From positions 124,001 through 188,000 of the forward strand of contig NZ_CP026923.1 in the NCBI RefSeq assembly GCF_002950575.1: a DNA stretch of 64,000 bases, written 5' to 3'. Made by a program: the position numbers and the translations under genes. This DNA is from Pontimonas salivibrio. GTDB lineage: Bacteria > Actinomycetota > Actinomycetes > Actinomycetales > Microbacteriaceae. Of the stretch, positions 1 through 9,295 are shown one piece after another. The notes under the pieces are model-generated. The model did not search any database and was not told the DNA's origin. It saw only the letters and a list, made by a program, of their open reading frames with translations. Positions within the stretch are counted from its first letter, which is position 1; every line of letters starts with the position of its first letter.

Positions 1-1455
<1,455 letters not shown>

Positions 1456-1600
1456 TCAGTTAGCTCCTACAGTGGTCAGAAACCGGATTTCCAACCCCCA
1501 CGGATTTCAAGGGCTAGACGGCTTCCAGTCTATCCCAGACCCCCTGCTAATACGGGGATATATGACCACCCTTAGACGTTTCTCTCACGCTATTCTGCGG

Positions 1601-2089
1601 CTAACCGTAGGTGTCTCTAGGGCCCCTCCCGGGCACACTGCGCGGTCCTTTTCTCCAACTGGGCGTGCCAGGAGCTTTGACGATGATTTTTTCGATTTGC
1701 GCTTCAGGTACTTTCTCGCCGAAACGCACAAGAAGTTCGTGGCGCATCATGCGCAACTGTGTGGCCCACGCCGAGGAATCACAGGAGACAGTGAGCGTTC
1801 CGGCGTTGATATCGACCACTTCTGTATGTTCGGCGATGTTTTCTCCCACCAACTCCGGCCAATGCAACGCAATCGAAGCTTCCGCCATCGAAGACGACCA
1901 CCCCATGTCTTTGCTTAATTTGTCCATTGCGCCTGACACCGAATGGGGGTCGCGTCCTGGCTGGAACGGTTGATCTTCGTCCGGAATAACCCTGTGTCTA
2001 GTGGGTCGGCGGTCACCAAAAACGTGTCGAAAATGGCGATACACCCGTGAGGGTTCACCGGATGTGCGAGCCATACCGCGCTCAGTCAC
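1601..2089 (-). CDS. DUF721 / DciA-family protein
   Basis: A protein of 162 residues. The DUF721 domain covers roughly residues 55-140, with the family signature WPELVGENIAEHT followed by LTVSCDSSAWATQLRMM. DciA proteins are replicative-helicase operators that help load DnaB where no DnaC exists. Actinobacterial DUF721 proteins commonly sit between recF and gyrB, as here. The N-terminal ~50 residues are basic and of low complexity. The GTG start at 2089 overlaps the recF stop by 8 bases, giving translational coupling; an ATG at 2074 (MARTSG) is an alternative. The link to DnaB loading comes from family knowledge and is not shown by this sequence. Confidence 0.85.
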   Translation of the reverse strand: MTERGMARTSGEPSRVYRHFRHVFGDRRPTRHRVIPDEDQPFQPGRDPHSVSGAMDKLSKDMGWSSSMAEASIALHWPELVGENIAEHTEVVDINAGTLTVSCDSSAWATQLRMMRHELLVRFGEKVPEAQIEKIIVKAPGTPSWRKGPRSVPGRGPRDTYG

Positions 2090-3197
2090 GGACCCTCACT
2101 TCCCCCGCCACAACATCAAACACCCGACCACTAAATGATTCTGGAACGTCTTCCCAGACGGCTGCAGTGACGAGGACTTGTTCATAATCGGCCACTAAAC
2201 GCTCGAGAGTTCCCCGACGAGACCGGTCAAGTTCCGCGAACACATCATCCAAAATCATGACCGGATCACCGGCTGAAGAATCTGCCCGGTATAAAACGGC
2301 TTGCGCCATGCGCAGCCCCAACGCCAGAGACCAGGCCTCTCCTTGACTGGAATGGGTGCGAGAGGGTAGCCCGTTGAGCGTGAGGGATAAATCATCTCGG
2401 TGGGGACCCACAAGAGTCATTCCGCGCTCCCACTCGGCCTTAGCGTTGCTCACTAACTGAGACTGATAATGCCCATGCAAATCATCACTCAGGACACCAT
2501 CCTCATCGACTGCGGCAGAGTCCAGACTTAACGAGACAGTGTTATCCGCTGCGATAGTCGAATAGGCATCCATCACCGCCGGCTCTAACTGACGAAGTAG
2601 TTGCAGACGGGCTGTTGTATAAGCGCCGGCAAGGTCAACGAAAGCATCATCCCACCCTCGAAGAGTCGACTGGAGTTCCGGGGTTACCCGACCACGATGC
2701 GATTTCAACAGTGCATTTCGTTGTTTGACGACGCGTTCATAATCAGCCACGATTGCCGCGGTTGCGGGGCGCTGTGAAATCATCGTTGTATCGAGATAGC
2801 GTCGTCGGCCCGCTGGCTCACCCCTGATGAGAGACAGATCCTCAGGGGTGAACAACACCGCTTTCACCCAACCGGATAGATCACCCATCGCGACCGGGTT
2901 TCCGCCGAGCTTCGCGCGGTTTGCCCCGCGGAGCGAGACCTCACACGCGACATCAGCGTGGCGATCCTCGTGATTTACCCGCGCTCTGACCGTAGCCTTG
3001 TCGTGACCTTCTTGAACGAGCGCCCGGTCTTGTGAAACCCGGTGGGAGGACTGATAAGCCAAATAGCCAATCGCTTCGACAAGGTTTGTTTTTCCTTGAC
3101 CGTTAGAACCGACAAAGACACTCACACCCGGAGTCAGCGACAGCCCAGTGTGGGAGTGGTTACGAAAGTGATGCAGCTCTAATTCAGAGACCCACAA
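2082..3197 (-). CDS. recF: DNA replication and repair protein RecF
   Basis: SMC-like ATPase that helps load RecA at gapped DNA. It has 371 residues, normal for the family. The Walker A motif GSNGQGKTN lies near residue 31, the signature region is SSQGEAWSLALGLRMAQ, and the Walker B motif DPVMILDDVFAELD is followed by the D-loop. The start is TTG at 3197 (M-WVSELELHHFRN), chosen because the L-x-L-x-x-FRN pattern begins RecF proteins and no better in-frame start exists. It sits 13 bases after dnaN and overlaps the DUF721 gene, so the origin operon dnaN-recF-dciA is probably co-transcribed. Confidence 0.95.
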   Translation of the reverse strand: MWVSELELHHFRNHSHTGLSLTPGVSVFVGSNGQGKTNLVEAIGYLAYQSSHRVSQDRALVQEGHDKATVRARVNHEDRHADVACEVSLRGANRAKLGGNPVAMGDLSGWVKAVLFTPEDLSLIRGEPAGRRRYLDTTMISQRPATAAIVADYERVVKQRNALLKSHRGRVTPELQSTLRGWDDAFVDLAGAYTTARLQLLRQLEPAVMDAYSTIAADNTVSLSLDSAAVDEDGVLSDDLHGHYQSQLVSNAKAEWERGMTLVGPHRDDLSLTLNGLPSRTHSSQGEAWSLALGLRMAQAVLYRADSSAGDPVMILDDVFAELDRSRRGTLERLVADYEQVLVTAAVWEDVPESFSGRVFDVVAGEVRVRD

Positions 3198-3210
3198 GGC
3201 CTGCCACCGA

Positions 3211-4353
3211 CTAGCGCATCAACAGGTTAGGTTGGAGCAAGTAGCGATAAGACGCTTCCTGATCCCCCTCACGAGAAGTTTGGGCAGTGATGAGTACTGG
3301 ACCCGGTTTGTTCGGGTTGTCCGTTGGGCTAAATCCCACCCGAGCAAACTCACTACCAGTGTGACTGAGGCCATCAATCAGAAACTGCGGTTTCAGTGAC
3401 ACGACACAGTCTTCTCCGACCAAATGGCCGTCGGTGGTTTCAGAAGCTTGGGCTTGTTCGGACCCCAAGGCTTCCAACATCACGCCATCAGCGCTAAAGC
3501 TGTATCGCAGTGGGGCTTCACGCTCAACAACTAATCCCACACGTCTGGTTGCTTCAATCAATTCCGCGGTATTGACTACGCAGTAGTTGTCGACGCTTTC
3601 CGGAAATAACCGCTGTACTGGTGGAAAGCTGCCCTTGATCAGCAGTGACGTGACTGTTTTATCGTCAGCACTGAAGGCGACTAATTCCCGCTCAGCTCCC
3701 GTCATGATGGTGATGTTCACCTTGTCGGCATTCTGGAAAGTCTTACCTACCTCGGACAATGTTTTCGAGGGGACGAGTGCGCTGACCTCTAGTCCGGATT
3801 CGCTACTTGCCCAGGGCATTTCCCGCACCGCGACGCGGTACCGGTCGGTGGCCATCAACGCCAAGTTTTCATCAGTGATGTGAAGAAGGACGCCGGTGAT
3901 TACCGGCGTAACATCGTCGCGTGACGCAGCCGGACTTACTTGTGCGATCGCGTGTCCGAAATCGTCACCGGATACTTCACCTGATACTCCCGATACTTCC
4001 GGCAGTTGCGGGTACTCCTCAATGGGCATCGTGAGCAAGCTGAATTTCGCCGAACCGCACACCACTTTCATGGATGATCCGTCAAGTTCGAGAGTCACGT
4101 CTTGTTGGGGTAGGCGCTGAGCAATGTCGGAGAGTAAACGGCCAGACACGAGGACGTGGCCGGGGTGTTGAATGTCTGCGGCGACGCTCGTGCGTGCGGA
4201 CACTTCGTAATCAAAAGAGGACAGTGTCAATGAGTCTTGATCCGCGTGAAGGAGAACACCACTCAGGATGGGCAGGGTGGTGCGCTGGGGTAACAGCTTC
4301 ACGGCAAAGCTCACCGCATCAGCAAATACATCGCGGTGCACAGTGAGTTTCAC
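3211..4353 (-). CDS. dnaN: DNA polymerase III sliding clamp (beta subunit)
   Basis: Ring-shaped processivity clamp of the replicative polymerase, with three repeats of the clamp fold over about 380 residues. The C-terminus YRYLLQPNLLMR is a variant of the typical clamp ending (YLLMPMR-like). I chose GTG at 4353, giving MKLTVHRDVFADAV, because beta clamps typically start MKF/MKL and an AAAGGT Shine-Dalgarno-like sequence lies upstream; an in-frame TTG at 4359 adds two residues. It follows the oriC spacer and dnaA and precedes recF, all on the minus strand. Confidence 0.95.
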   Translation of the reverse strand: MKLTVHRDVFADAVSFAVKLLPQRTTLPILSGVLLHADQDSLTLSSFDYEVSARTSVAADIQHPGHVLVSGRLLSDIAQRLPQQDVTLELDGSSMKVVCGSAKFSLLTMPIEEYPQLPEVSGVSGEVSGDDFGHAIAQVSPAASRDDVTPVITGVLLHITDENLALMATDRYRVAVREMPWASSESGLEVSALVPSKTLSEVGKTFQNADKVNITIMTGAERELVAFSADDKTVTSLLIKGSFPPVQRLFPESVDNYCVVNTAELIEATRRVGLVVEREAPLRYSFSADGVMLEALGSEQAQASETTDGHLVGEDCVVSLKPQFLIDGLSHTGSEFARVGFSPTDNPNKPGPVLITAQTSREGDQEASYRYLLQPNLLMR

Positions 4354-4671
4354 GGGCAACGACCTTTCTCAAACGTTCCACGATTGTCGCACATTGTGCC
4401 GAAGGCAGTGAGGTAAAGGTTCGTGGGATGTCATTTCTTCTTATTACTTAAGAGGTAACAGTAATAACCGTTGTGGAAATCGTGGATAGTCTGCGCTGTT
4501 CGTTGAAAAGTGTCCTGAACCACATGCGTGAAAGTTGTGTAGTTCATGGTGATAGAGGAGTTGCAACCTATTACTTCAGTGTCGTCGAATTATTCGTTAT
4601 CCACAAGATGTGTTGAGTTTCCACAGATTTGACTATTTATCCACAGGGCTTATCCAAAGTGGTCACACTTT
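4354..4671. other. oriC: Replication origin (oriC) between dnaN and dnaA
   Basis: A 318 bp non-coding stretch that is visibly more AT-rich than its surroundings. Perfect DnaA boxes TTATCCACA lie at 4597-4605 and 4637-4645, with a near match TTATCCAAA at 4650-4658. Degenerate boxes on the opposite strand are TGTGGAAAT near 4472 and CGTGGATAG at 4481-4489. The dnaA-dnaN spacer is the usual oriC site in actinobacteria. AT-rich sequence around 4437-4470 and 4560-4600 could be the unwinding element. The dnaN promoter must also lie here. Box positions are read directly from the sequence; the origin role is inferred from position and boxes. Confidence 0.85.
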
Positions 4672-6081
4672 TTAGTAAGCGTACTTCTGTTTGATGCGGC
4701 TGGTCAGTTCCGTGACCTGGTTATAAATACTCCGGCGCTCTTTCATGAGGTCGCTGATTTTCTTATTGGCATACATCACGGTGGTGTGATCTCGATTTCC
4801 GAAGAGCTGACCGATTTTGGGTAGAGAAAGGTTTGTGAGTTCTCGGCACAGGTACATCGCGATTTGTCTGGCGAGCGCAATAGTTTGCGAACGCGACGAA
4901 CCGTAAAGGTCCTCCACGGTGAGTTCAAAGTACTGAGCGGTTTGGGCGATGATTTCGGTCGGTGCAATGACGTTTGCTTCTTCCGACAACATGAGGTCTT
5001 TCATCACCGTTTGGACAAGTGCCATCGTGATGTCGGAACCGTTCAGGTTGGCGAAGGCGGTGACCCGGATAAGAGCACCCTCTAACTCCCGGATGTTGGT
5101 GGAGACTTTCGAGGCCATGTGTTCTAATACGTCGTCACCAATATTGAGCGACTCACTTGATGCTTTTTTCCGCAAAATCGCAATTCGTGTTTCGAGGTCT
5201 GGTGCTTGGACGTCGGTAATCAGCCCCCACTCAAATCGGGTCCGCATGCGGTCCTCGAACCCGGTGAGTTGTTTTGGGGGAAGATCACTGGTCACAACGA
5301 CCTGTTTGTTGTGGTCGTGGAGTGTATTGAACGTGTGAAAGAAAGCCTCCTGGGTGGAGTCTTTCCCTTGTAAAAACTGGATGTCGTCGATTAAGAGGAC
5401 ATCCACTTCGCGGTAGCGGTTTTGAAACTCGTGCGACCTGTTGTTGGCGATGGCGTTAATGAAGTCATTGGTGAATTCTTCGGAGCTGACGTATTTCACA
5501 CGGATGCCTTTGTAAAGGTTTTGCGTGTAATGGCCAATGGCGTGAAGGAGGTGGGTTTTCCCCAAACCACTTCCACCATAAATAAAGAGAGGGTTATACG
5601 CCTTAGCGGGTGCTTCAGCGACGGCGACAGCGGCCGCATGGGAGAAACGGTTGGAAGGCCCAATGACGAAACTGTCGAAAGTGTATTTGTCATTGAGCCG
5701 CGTGTAGGGCGCACTGGTGATCGGCTGTGTGGGTGTGGGGTCCACGGCAATCAGATCTGCCTCAGGGTCGCTCGGTCCGAGAGGGTTTGGTGTCGGATTG
5801 ATACTGGTTTCAATCTCGGGGTTCACCACTAGCGCAAAGTTTTGAATGTCGTTGTCTTCGATGGTTTCCATCGCTGACATGAGAGGAATGCGCACTCGCT
5901 GCTCCAGCATTCCGCGAGTGAGTTCGTTGGGTACTTCGAGATACAGGATGTTGGCAAGTACTCCTCGAGGTTTCACCAGGTCGAGGAAGCCACGCAGCTG
6001 CGGGGTAATTCGGTTATCAGTAGCAAGGTGAGCGAGGACCGACGTCCAGTAGGCATCAATGTCGTAATCTGCTTCAGCCAC
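4672..6081 (-). CDS. dnaA: Chromosomal replication initiator protein DnaA
   Basis: AAA+ initiator that binds DnaA boxes and opens oriC; 469 residues. Domain I is at the N-terminus, followed by a linker. The AAA+ domain starts at LNDKYTFDSFVIGPSNRF, with Walker A GGSGLGKTHL and Walker B LLIDDIQFL. Domain IV carries the DNA-binding signature FGNRDHTTVMYANKK. Start choice: GTG at 6081 has the strong Shine-Dalgarno AGGAGAAGGAG just upstream. An earlier in-frame GTG at 6117 lacks one. A DnaA box (6098-6106) overlaps the leader just upstream of this ribosome site, consistent with autoregulation. Confidence 0.95.
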   Translation of the reverse strand: MAEADYDIDAYWTSVLAHLATDNRITPQLRGFLDLVKPRGVLANILYLEVPNELTRGMLEQRVRIPLMSAMETIEDNDIQNFALVVNPEIETSINPTPNPLGPSDPEADLIAVDPTPTQPITSAPYTRLNDKYTFDSFVIGPSNRFSHAAAVAVAEAPAKAYNPLFIYGGSGLGKTHLLHAIGHYTQNLYKGIRVKYVSSEEFTNDFINAIANNRSHEFQNRYREVDVLLIDDIQFLQGKDSTQEAFFHTFNTLHDHNKQVVVTSDLPPKQLTGFEDRMRTRFEWGLITDVQAPDLETRIAILRKKASSESLNIGDDVLEHMASKVSTNIRELEGALIRVTAFANLNGSDITMALVQTVMKDLMLSEEANVIAPTEIIAQTAQYFELTVEDLYGSSRSQTIALARQIAMYLCRELTNLSLPKIGQLFGNRDHTTVMYANKKISDLMKERRSIYNQVTELTSRIKQKYAY

Positions 6082-6097
6082 GTTTGGCTCCTTCTCC

Positions 6098-6179
6098 TGT
6101 GGATAACTCGTGGTCACTCTATTCGTCGTCGCCCTATGCCGACAATGAAAGACGGGAAATCCACTCTTGCTGTGGATAA
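6098..6179. promoter_or_regulatory. Two DnaA boxes in the dnaA-rpmH divergent spacer
   Basis: Two perfect DnaA boxes, TGTGGATAA, lie at 6098-6106 and 6171-6179, both in the same orientation. The first sits in the dnaA leader and the second about 15 bases before the -35 of the rpmH promoter. This is consistent with DnaA controlling its own gene and possibly rpmH. The boxes are seen directly; the regulatory role is inferred. Confidence 0.7.
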
Positions 6180-6194
6180 CTAATGTATGTCTGT

Positions 6195-6223
6195 TTGACC
6201 CGCTCAGCCAAGGGGCCTATCCT
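6195..6223 (+). promoter_or_regulatory. Likely sigma-70-type promoter of rpmH
   Basis: A -35 element TTGACC (6195-6200) and a -10 element TATCCT (6218-6223) are separated by exactly 17 bases. The predicted transcript starts near 6230, about 50 bases before the rpmH ATG, and would carry the rpmH-rnpA-yidD-yidC-jag run. Confidence 0.6.
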
Positions 6224-6281
6224 GAAGGGTCGATTCAAAGTCTTTCCTGGCGCGTGTCAGGACCAGCCAGGAGTGGTGTAC

Positions 6282-6419
6282 ATGTCGAAGAGAACGTTTC
6301 AACCTAATAACCGTCGTCGGGCAAAGGTCCACGGTTTCCGTGCCCGCATGCGCACACGCGCAGGCCGAGCTATCCTGACAGCGCGTCGGCGCAAGGGTCG
6401 CTCCGAGCTTTCTGCGTAG
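6282..6419 (+). CDS. rpmH: 50S ribosomal protein L34
   Basis: A 45-residue, very basic protein starting [19 protein letters not shown] and ending [11 protein letters not shown], matching L34 over its full length. The ATG at 6282 is preceded by AGGAG at a suitable distance. The open frame extends upstream to 6183, but that part runs through the promoter and is not expected to be translated. It is the first gene of the rpmH-rnpA-yidD-yidC cluster next to the origin. Confidence 0.97.
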   Translation: MSKRTFQPNNRRRAKVHGFRARMRTRAGRAILTARRRKGRSELSA

Positions 6420-6434
6420 ATCCTTTGAACCCTG

Positions 6435-6755
6435 GTGCTCCCTGCTCAGCACCGCATCACCCGTGGCGAAGATTATCGTCGCGTGTTAGGTCGTGGGTCT
6501 AAGTCTAGGACCCCCTTGGGCCTGGTGAGCGTGTTAGACAACGCGCTTGGTTCTCCACGTTTCGGTTTTGTGGTGTCGAAGGCCGTTGGCAACGCGGTGT
6601 TGCGGAATCTCGTGAAGCGTCGCTTGCGGGCTGCGGCCCAGCGATTACTGGGTGAGCCATATTCAGTCGATGTCGTGGTGAGGGCTGCTCCAGGCGCTAC
6701 GAAAGTGACTGTTGCTGAGGCAGAACACGAGCTTCGCAAGGTCCTCAGTAGATGA
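6435..6755 (+). CDS. rnpA: Ribonuclease P protein component
   Basis: Protein subunit of RNase P, which trims tRNA 5' leaders together with the RNA subunit (rnpB is not in this window). It has 106 residues and starts at GTG (MLPAQHRITRGEDYRRVL). The family RNR-type motif is seen as NAVLRNLVKRRLRAA. It begins 15 bases after rpmH, and its stop overlaps the yidD start by 4 bases. Confidence 0.95.
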   Translation: MLPAQHRITRGEDYRRVLGRGSKSRTPLGLVSVLDNALGSPRFGFVVSKAVGNAVLRNLVKRRLRAAAQRLLGEPYSVDVVVRAAPGATKVTVAEAEHELRKVLSR

Positions 6756-7069
6756 TTTCCGGGGTAAAAAGCCTTGGATTGTGGCTTGTCCTTGTGCCGA
6801 GAAACGCCATGCTGGGGTTTCTGTGGGCTTACCGAAAGGTGATTTCACCGCTTTACGGACAAGTCTGTCGGTACTATCCGAGTTGTTCGCTCTACGCCTT
6901 TAGGGCTATTCAGTATCATGGAGCCTTCAAGGGAACTGGGCTTGCTGCGTGGCGCGTGTTGCGGTGTAATCCTTTTTCTCGCGGGGGCATCGATGATCCC
7001 CCAGAGGCGCACCACACTTACTTCGACATCACTGAACATGGCTTTGTGCGGCCAAGAAAAGAGGTCTAA
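6752..7069 (+). CDS. yidD: Membrane protein insertion efficiency factor YidD
   Basis: A 105-residue YidD-family protein that assists YidC-dependent membrane insertion. The central motif Y-x-x-x-I-S-P-L followed by CRYYPSCSLYAFRAI and the CNPFSRGGIDDPP region are diagnostic. An amphipathic hydrophobic N-terminus is present (SLGLWLVLVPRN). It overlaps rnpA by ATGA, and yidC starts 3 bases after its stop. Confidence 0.95.
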   Translation: MISGVKSLGLWLVLVPRNAMLGFLWAYRKVISPLYGQVCRYYPSCSLYAFRAIQYHGAFKGTGLAAWRVLRCNPFSRGGIDDPPEAHHTYFDITEHGFVRPRKEV

Positions 7070-7072
7070 CCC

Positions 7073-8116
7073 ATGGGGGCTATTGACACTATCCTCTGGC
7101 CGATCCGGTGGGTGATTGAGGCCATCCTTGTGGGCTTCCACAGCCTGTTTGAGGCGTGGGGTCTCGAGGGTGCATCGGGCATTAGTTGGGTCTTGGCAAT
7201 CACCGCGTTGGTGCTTGTGGTCCGGGCAGCGTTGATTCCGGTTTTCGTGCGGCAGATCAAAAGCCAACGGCGGATGATGGAAATTGCGCCACAGCTGAAG
7301 AAAATTCAGGATAAGTACAAGGGTAAGAAAGACCAGTTTTCGAGGGAAGCTCTGTCCCGAGAGACGATGGCGCTGTATTCCAAAGCCGGAACGAACCCTT
7401 TTAGTTCCTGTCTGCCACTGCTTCTCCAGATGCCCATCTTCTTCGGGCTTTTCCGTGTATTGAGTGAAGCGGGTCTCGGTAACGCTGGTGTGTCCTACAT
7501 GACACAAGATTTGGCCGTTCAATTCGCCAACGCCGAGCTTTTCGGTTTGGCACCACTCAGCGCGACGATGAGCGCGGCTATCAGCGGTGAAGCCGTCCTC
7601 GAAGAAGGCGGCACGACGGCCGTGGTGTTGATCGCCGCGGTGATGGTCGTCTTGATGTCGGCCTCCCAGTTCATCACCCAACTTCAGATCATGGCTAAGA
7701 ACCAGTCTGAAGAGATGATGGCGAGTCCGATGTACCGCCAGCAACGTGTCCTGCTGTACGTGTTGCCCTTGGTGTTCCTCTTCTCCGGTGTGTTCTTCCC
7801 ACTGGGCGTGATGTTCTATTGGTTGGTCTCGAACTTCTGGACGATGGGTCAGCAGTTCCTGGTGATTCGCAACATGCCCACACCGGGTAGCCAAGCGGCA
7901 AAGGCTCGTGAAGAACGGATCGCCAAAAAGCGCGAGAAGCTGGGTTTGCCACCCCTCGGTGAGGTTGAGCAAGATGACGCGCCCGAGCCGACTAAGCCGG
8001 CACAGCGCCAACAGCCGGTGGGTAAATCACGCGCGAAGAAAAAAGGTCCCAAGCCACAGAAAAAACCCGGTGATGACGATGGCCTCGCCGGTCAAGCCGC
8101 GAAGCCGAAGGGATAA
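7073..8116 (+). CDS. yidC: Membrane protein insertase YidC
   Basis: Inserts membrane proteins with or without the Sec translocon. It has 347 residues and about five membrane segments: one after residue 5, one near residues 40-60, a pair around 120-140 and 185-205, and one near 225-250. The family signature CLPLLLQMPIFFGLFRVL is present. The C-terminal ~80 residues are highly basic (repeated Lys/Arg/Gln), as in Gram-positive YidC, and are thought to contact ribosomes. A GAGGT ribosome site lies 8 bases before the ATG. Confidence 0.95.
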   Translation: MGAIDTILWPIRWVIEAILVGFHSLFEAWGLEGASGISWVLAITALVLVVRAALIPVFVRQIKSQRRMMEIAPQLKKIQDKYKGKKDQFSREALSRETMALYSKAGTNPFSSCLPLLLQMPIFFGLFRVLSEAGLGNAGVSYMTQDLAVQFANAELFGLAPLSATMSAAISGEAVLEEGGTTAVVLIAAVMVVLMSASQFITQLQIMAKNQSEEMMASPMYRQQRVLLYVLPLVFLFSGVFFPLGVMFYWLVSNFWTMGQQFLVIRNMPTPGSQAAKAREERIAKKREKLGLPPLGEVEQDDAPEPTKPAQRQQPVGKSRAKKKGPKPQKKPGDDDGLAGQAAKPKG

Positions 8117-8121
8117 CAACG

Positions 8122-8598
8122 GTGACCGAGACAGCGTCAGGACACGAATTAGATGAGGGTGAACTGGGGGCCGACTATTTAGAGGCTCTTCTGGACATTG
8201 CCGACCTTGACGGGGATATTGAAATCGAGGCCAAAAACGGTCGAACTTACTTGAGTGTCGTGAGTGAGGAAACCGGCGACTTACAGCGGCTGTCAAAGCC
8301 TGACGTGGTCCAGGCCCTTCAAGAGCTGACCCGGCTGGCGGTGCAACAGAAGACCGGTGAGTTCTCGAGGCTAATCCTCGATGTTGCGGGTTCCCGCGAT
8401 AAGAGGGCAGATGAGCTGAAAGGCCTTGTCGATGCTGCGATCAACACCATTGAAGATGGGGCCGCATCGGCCGCGCTTCCATCCATGAGTAGTTATGAGA
8501 GGAAACTGGTCCACGACCTGGCCTCAGAGCGTGGGTATCACTCTGAATCCCACGGCGAAGGAGCCGACCGCCACACGGTGATCACCCCCGGGGAGTAG
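8122..8598 (+). CDS. jag: Jag-like KH/R3H domain RNA-binding protein
   Basis: A 158-residue cytoplasmic protein with a KH-like domain (about residues 20-95; IEAKNGRTYLSVV and ALQELTRLAVQQ). A C-terminal R3H domain follows (SMSSYERKLVHDLASERGYHSESHGEGADRH), in which the R-x3-H pattern is preserved. It is the SpoIIIJ-associated (Jag/KhpB) homologue found after yidC in most Gram-positives. The start is GTG at 8122, 5 bases after yidC. RNA binding is family knowledge. Confidence 0.9.
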   Translation: MTETASGHELDEGELGADYLEALLDIADLDGDIEIEAKNGRTYLSVVSEETGDLQRLSKPDVVQALQELTRLAVQQKTGEFSRLILDVAGSRDKRADELKGLVDAAINTIEDGAASAALPSMSSYERKLVHDLASERGYHSESHGEGADRHTVITPGE

Positions 8599-8600
8599 GA

Positions 8601-8616
8601 CGTTTCACGTGAAACA
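8601..8616. promoter_or_regulatory. parS: parS centromere site 1
   Basis: The 16-mer CGTTTCACGTGAAACA matches the near-universal parS consensus at 15 of 16 positions. It lies at the jag-rsmG junction and contains the rsmG GTG start. ParB, encoded about 1.6 kb downstream, is expected to bind here. Confidence 0.9.
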
Positions 8617-9244
8617 TTCAGGGGTGGAGCAGGAGCCAGAAGCAGCATTACTGCTCTTCGGTGAGCACATTGGCGTTGCGAGGCAGTTCGCTCACGATCT
8701 CATCGAGTACGGCGAGACTCTGGGACTGATCGGCCCAAGAGAATTGGAACGGCTCTGGACGCGGCACCTGGTTAACTCAGCCCTGGTGGGGACCCTTGTA
8801 AAGGCTGGAACGTTAGCCGATATCGGTTCCGGCGCGGGTTTCCCGGGGCTAGTGGTGGCCATTATGCGCCGCGACGTGTCGTGCACGCTCATTGAGCCGA
8901 TGGAGCGGCGTGCCACCTGGTTGAGGGAGGAGGCTGATCGACTTGAACTAGAAAACGTTGACGTGCTGCGCTCACGCGCCCAAGACGTGCCCTCAGATCG
9001 GCGTTTTGACACGGTGACGGCTCGAGCCGTCAGCGCCTTGAAAAAACTCGTACCGATGACCAGACGTTTAGTAGCACCCGGTGGACAGATGGTGTTCTTG
9101 AAGGGCCAACGCCTAGATCAAGAGATTGATGACGCCAAGAGCGTGCTGGTGAAGAGTGGACTGACTAACGTTGAGTCTTTGGTAGTCGGTGCGGATTACC
9201 ACACCGAGGAAACCCGTATTTTCCGAGCTACGCTGGAGTCTTAA
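8609..9244 (+). CDS. rsmG: 16S rRNA (guanine527-N7)-methyltransferase RsmG
   Basis: SAM-dependent methyltransferase acting on G527 of 16S rRNA. It has 211 residues. The SAM-binding motif is ADIGSGAGFPGLVVAI, preceded by the family motif LWTRHLVNSAL and followed by LIEPMERRATWLRE and TARAVSALKKLV. The GTG start at 8609 lies within parS site 1 and has AGGA about 8 bases upstream. It sits between jag and parA, the standard position. Confidence 0.95.
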   Translation: MKHSGVEQEPEAALLLFGEHIGVARQFAHDLIEYGETLGLIGPRELERLWTRHLVNSALVGTLVKAGTLADIGSGAGFPGLVVAIMRRDVSCTLIEPMERRATWLREEADRLELENVDVLRSRAQDVPSDRRFDTVTARAVSALKKLVPMTRRLVAPGGQMVFLKGQRLDQEIDDAKSVLVKSGLTNVESLVVGADYHTEETRIFRATLES

Positions 9245-9263
9245 CTTCGCGCGATTGTGTGAA

Positions 9264-9279
9264 TGTTTCACGTGAAACA
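9264..9279. promoter_or_regulatory. parS: parS centromere site 2 (perfect)
   Basis: TGTTTCACGTGAAACA is a perfect match to the parS consensus and a perfect palindrome. It lies in the short spacer between rsmG and the parA start chosen here. It is the second parS within 670 bp, both in the usual zone near the origin. Confidence 0.95.
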
Positions 9280-9295
9280 TTGGGGGTATTACGGC

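Noticed and set aside
6845-8011. 388-codon minus-strand open frame opposite yidD and yidC
   Set aside because: Its composition (very His/Gln/Arg-rich, no motifs) is that of a shadow frame; yidC on the other strand is a clear gene.
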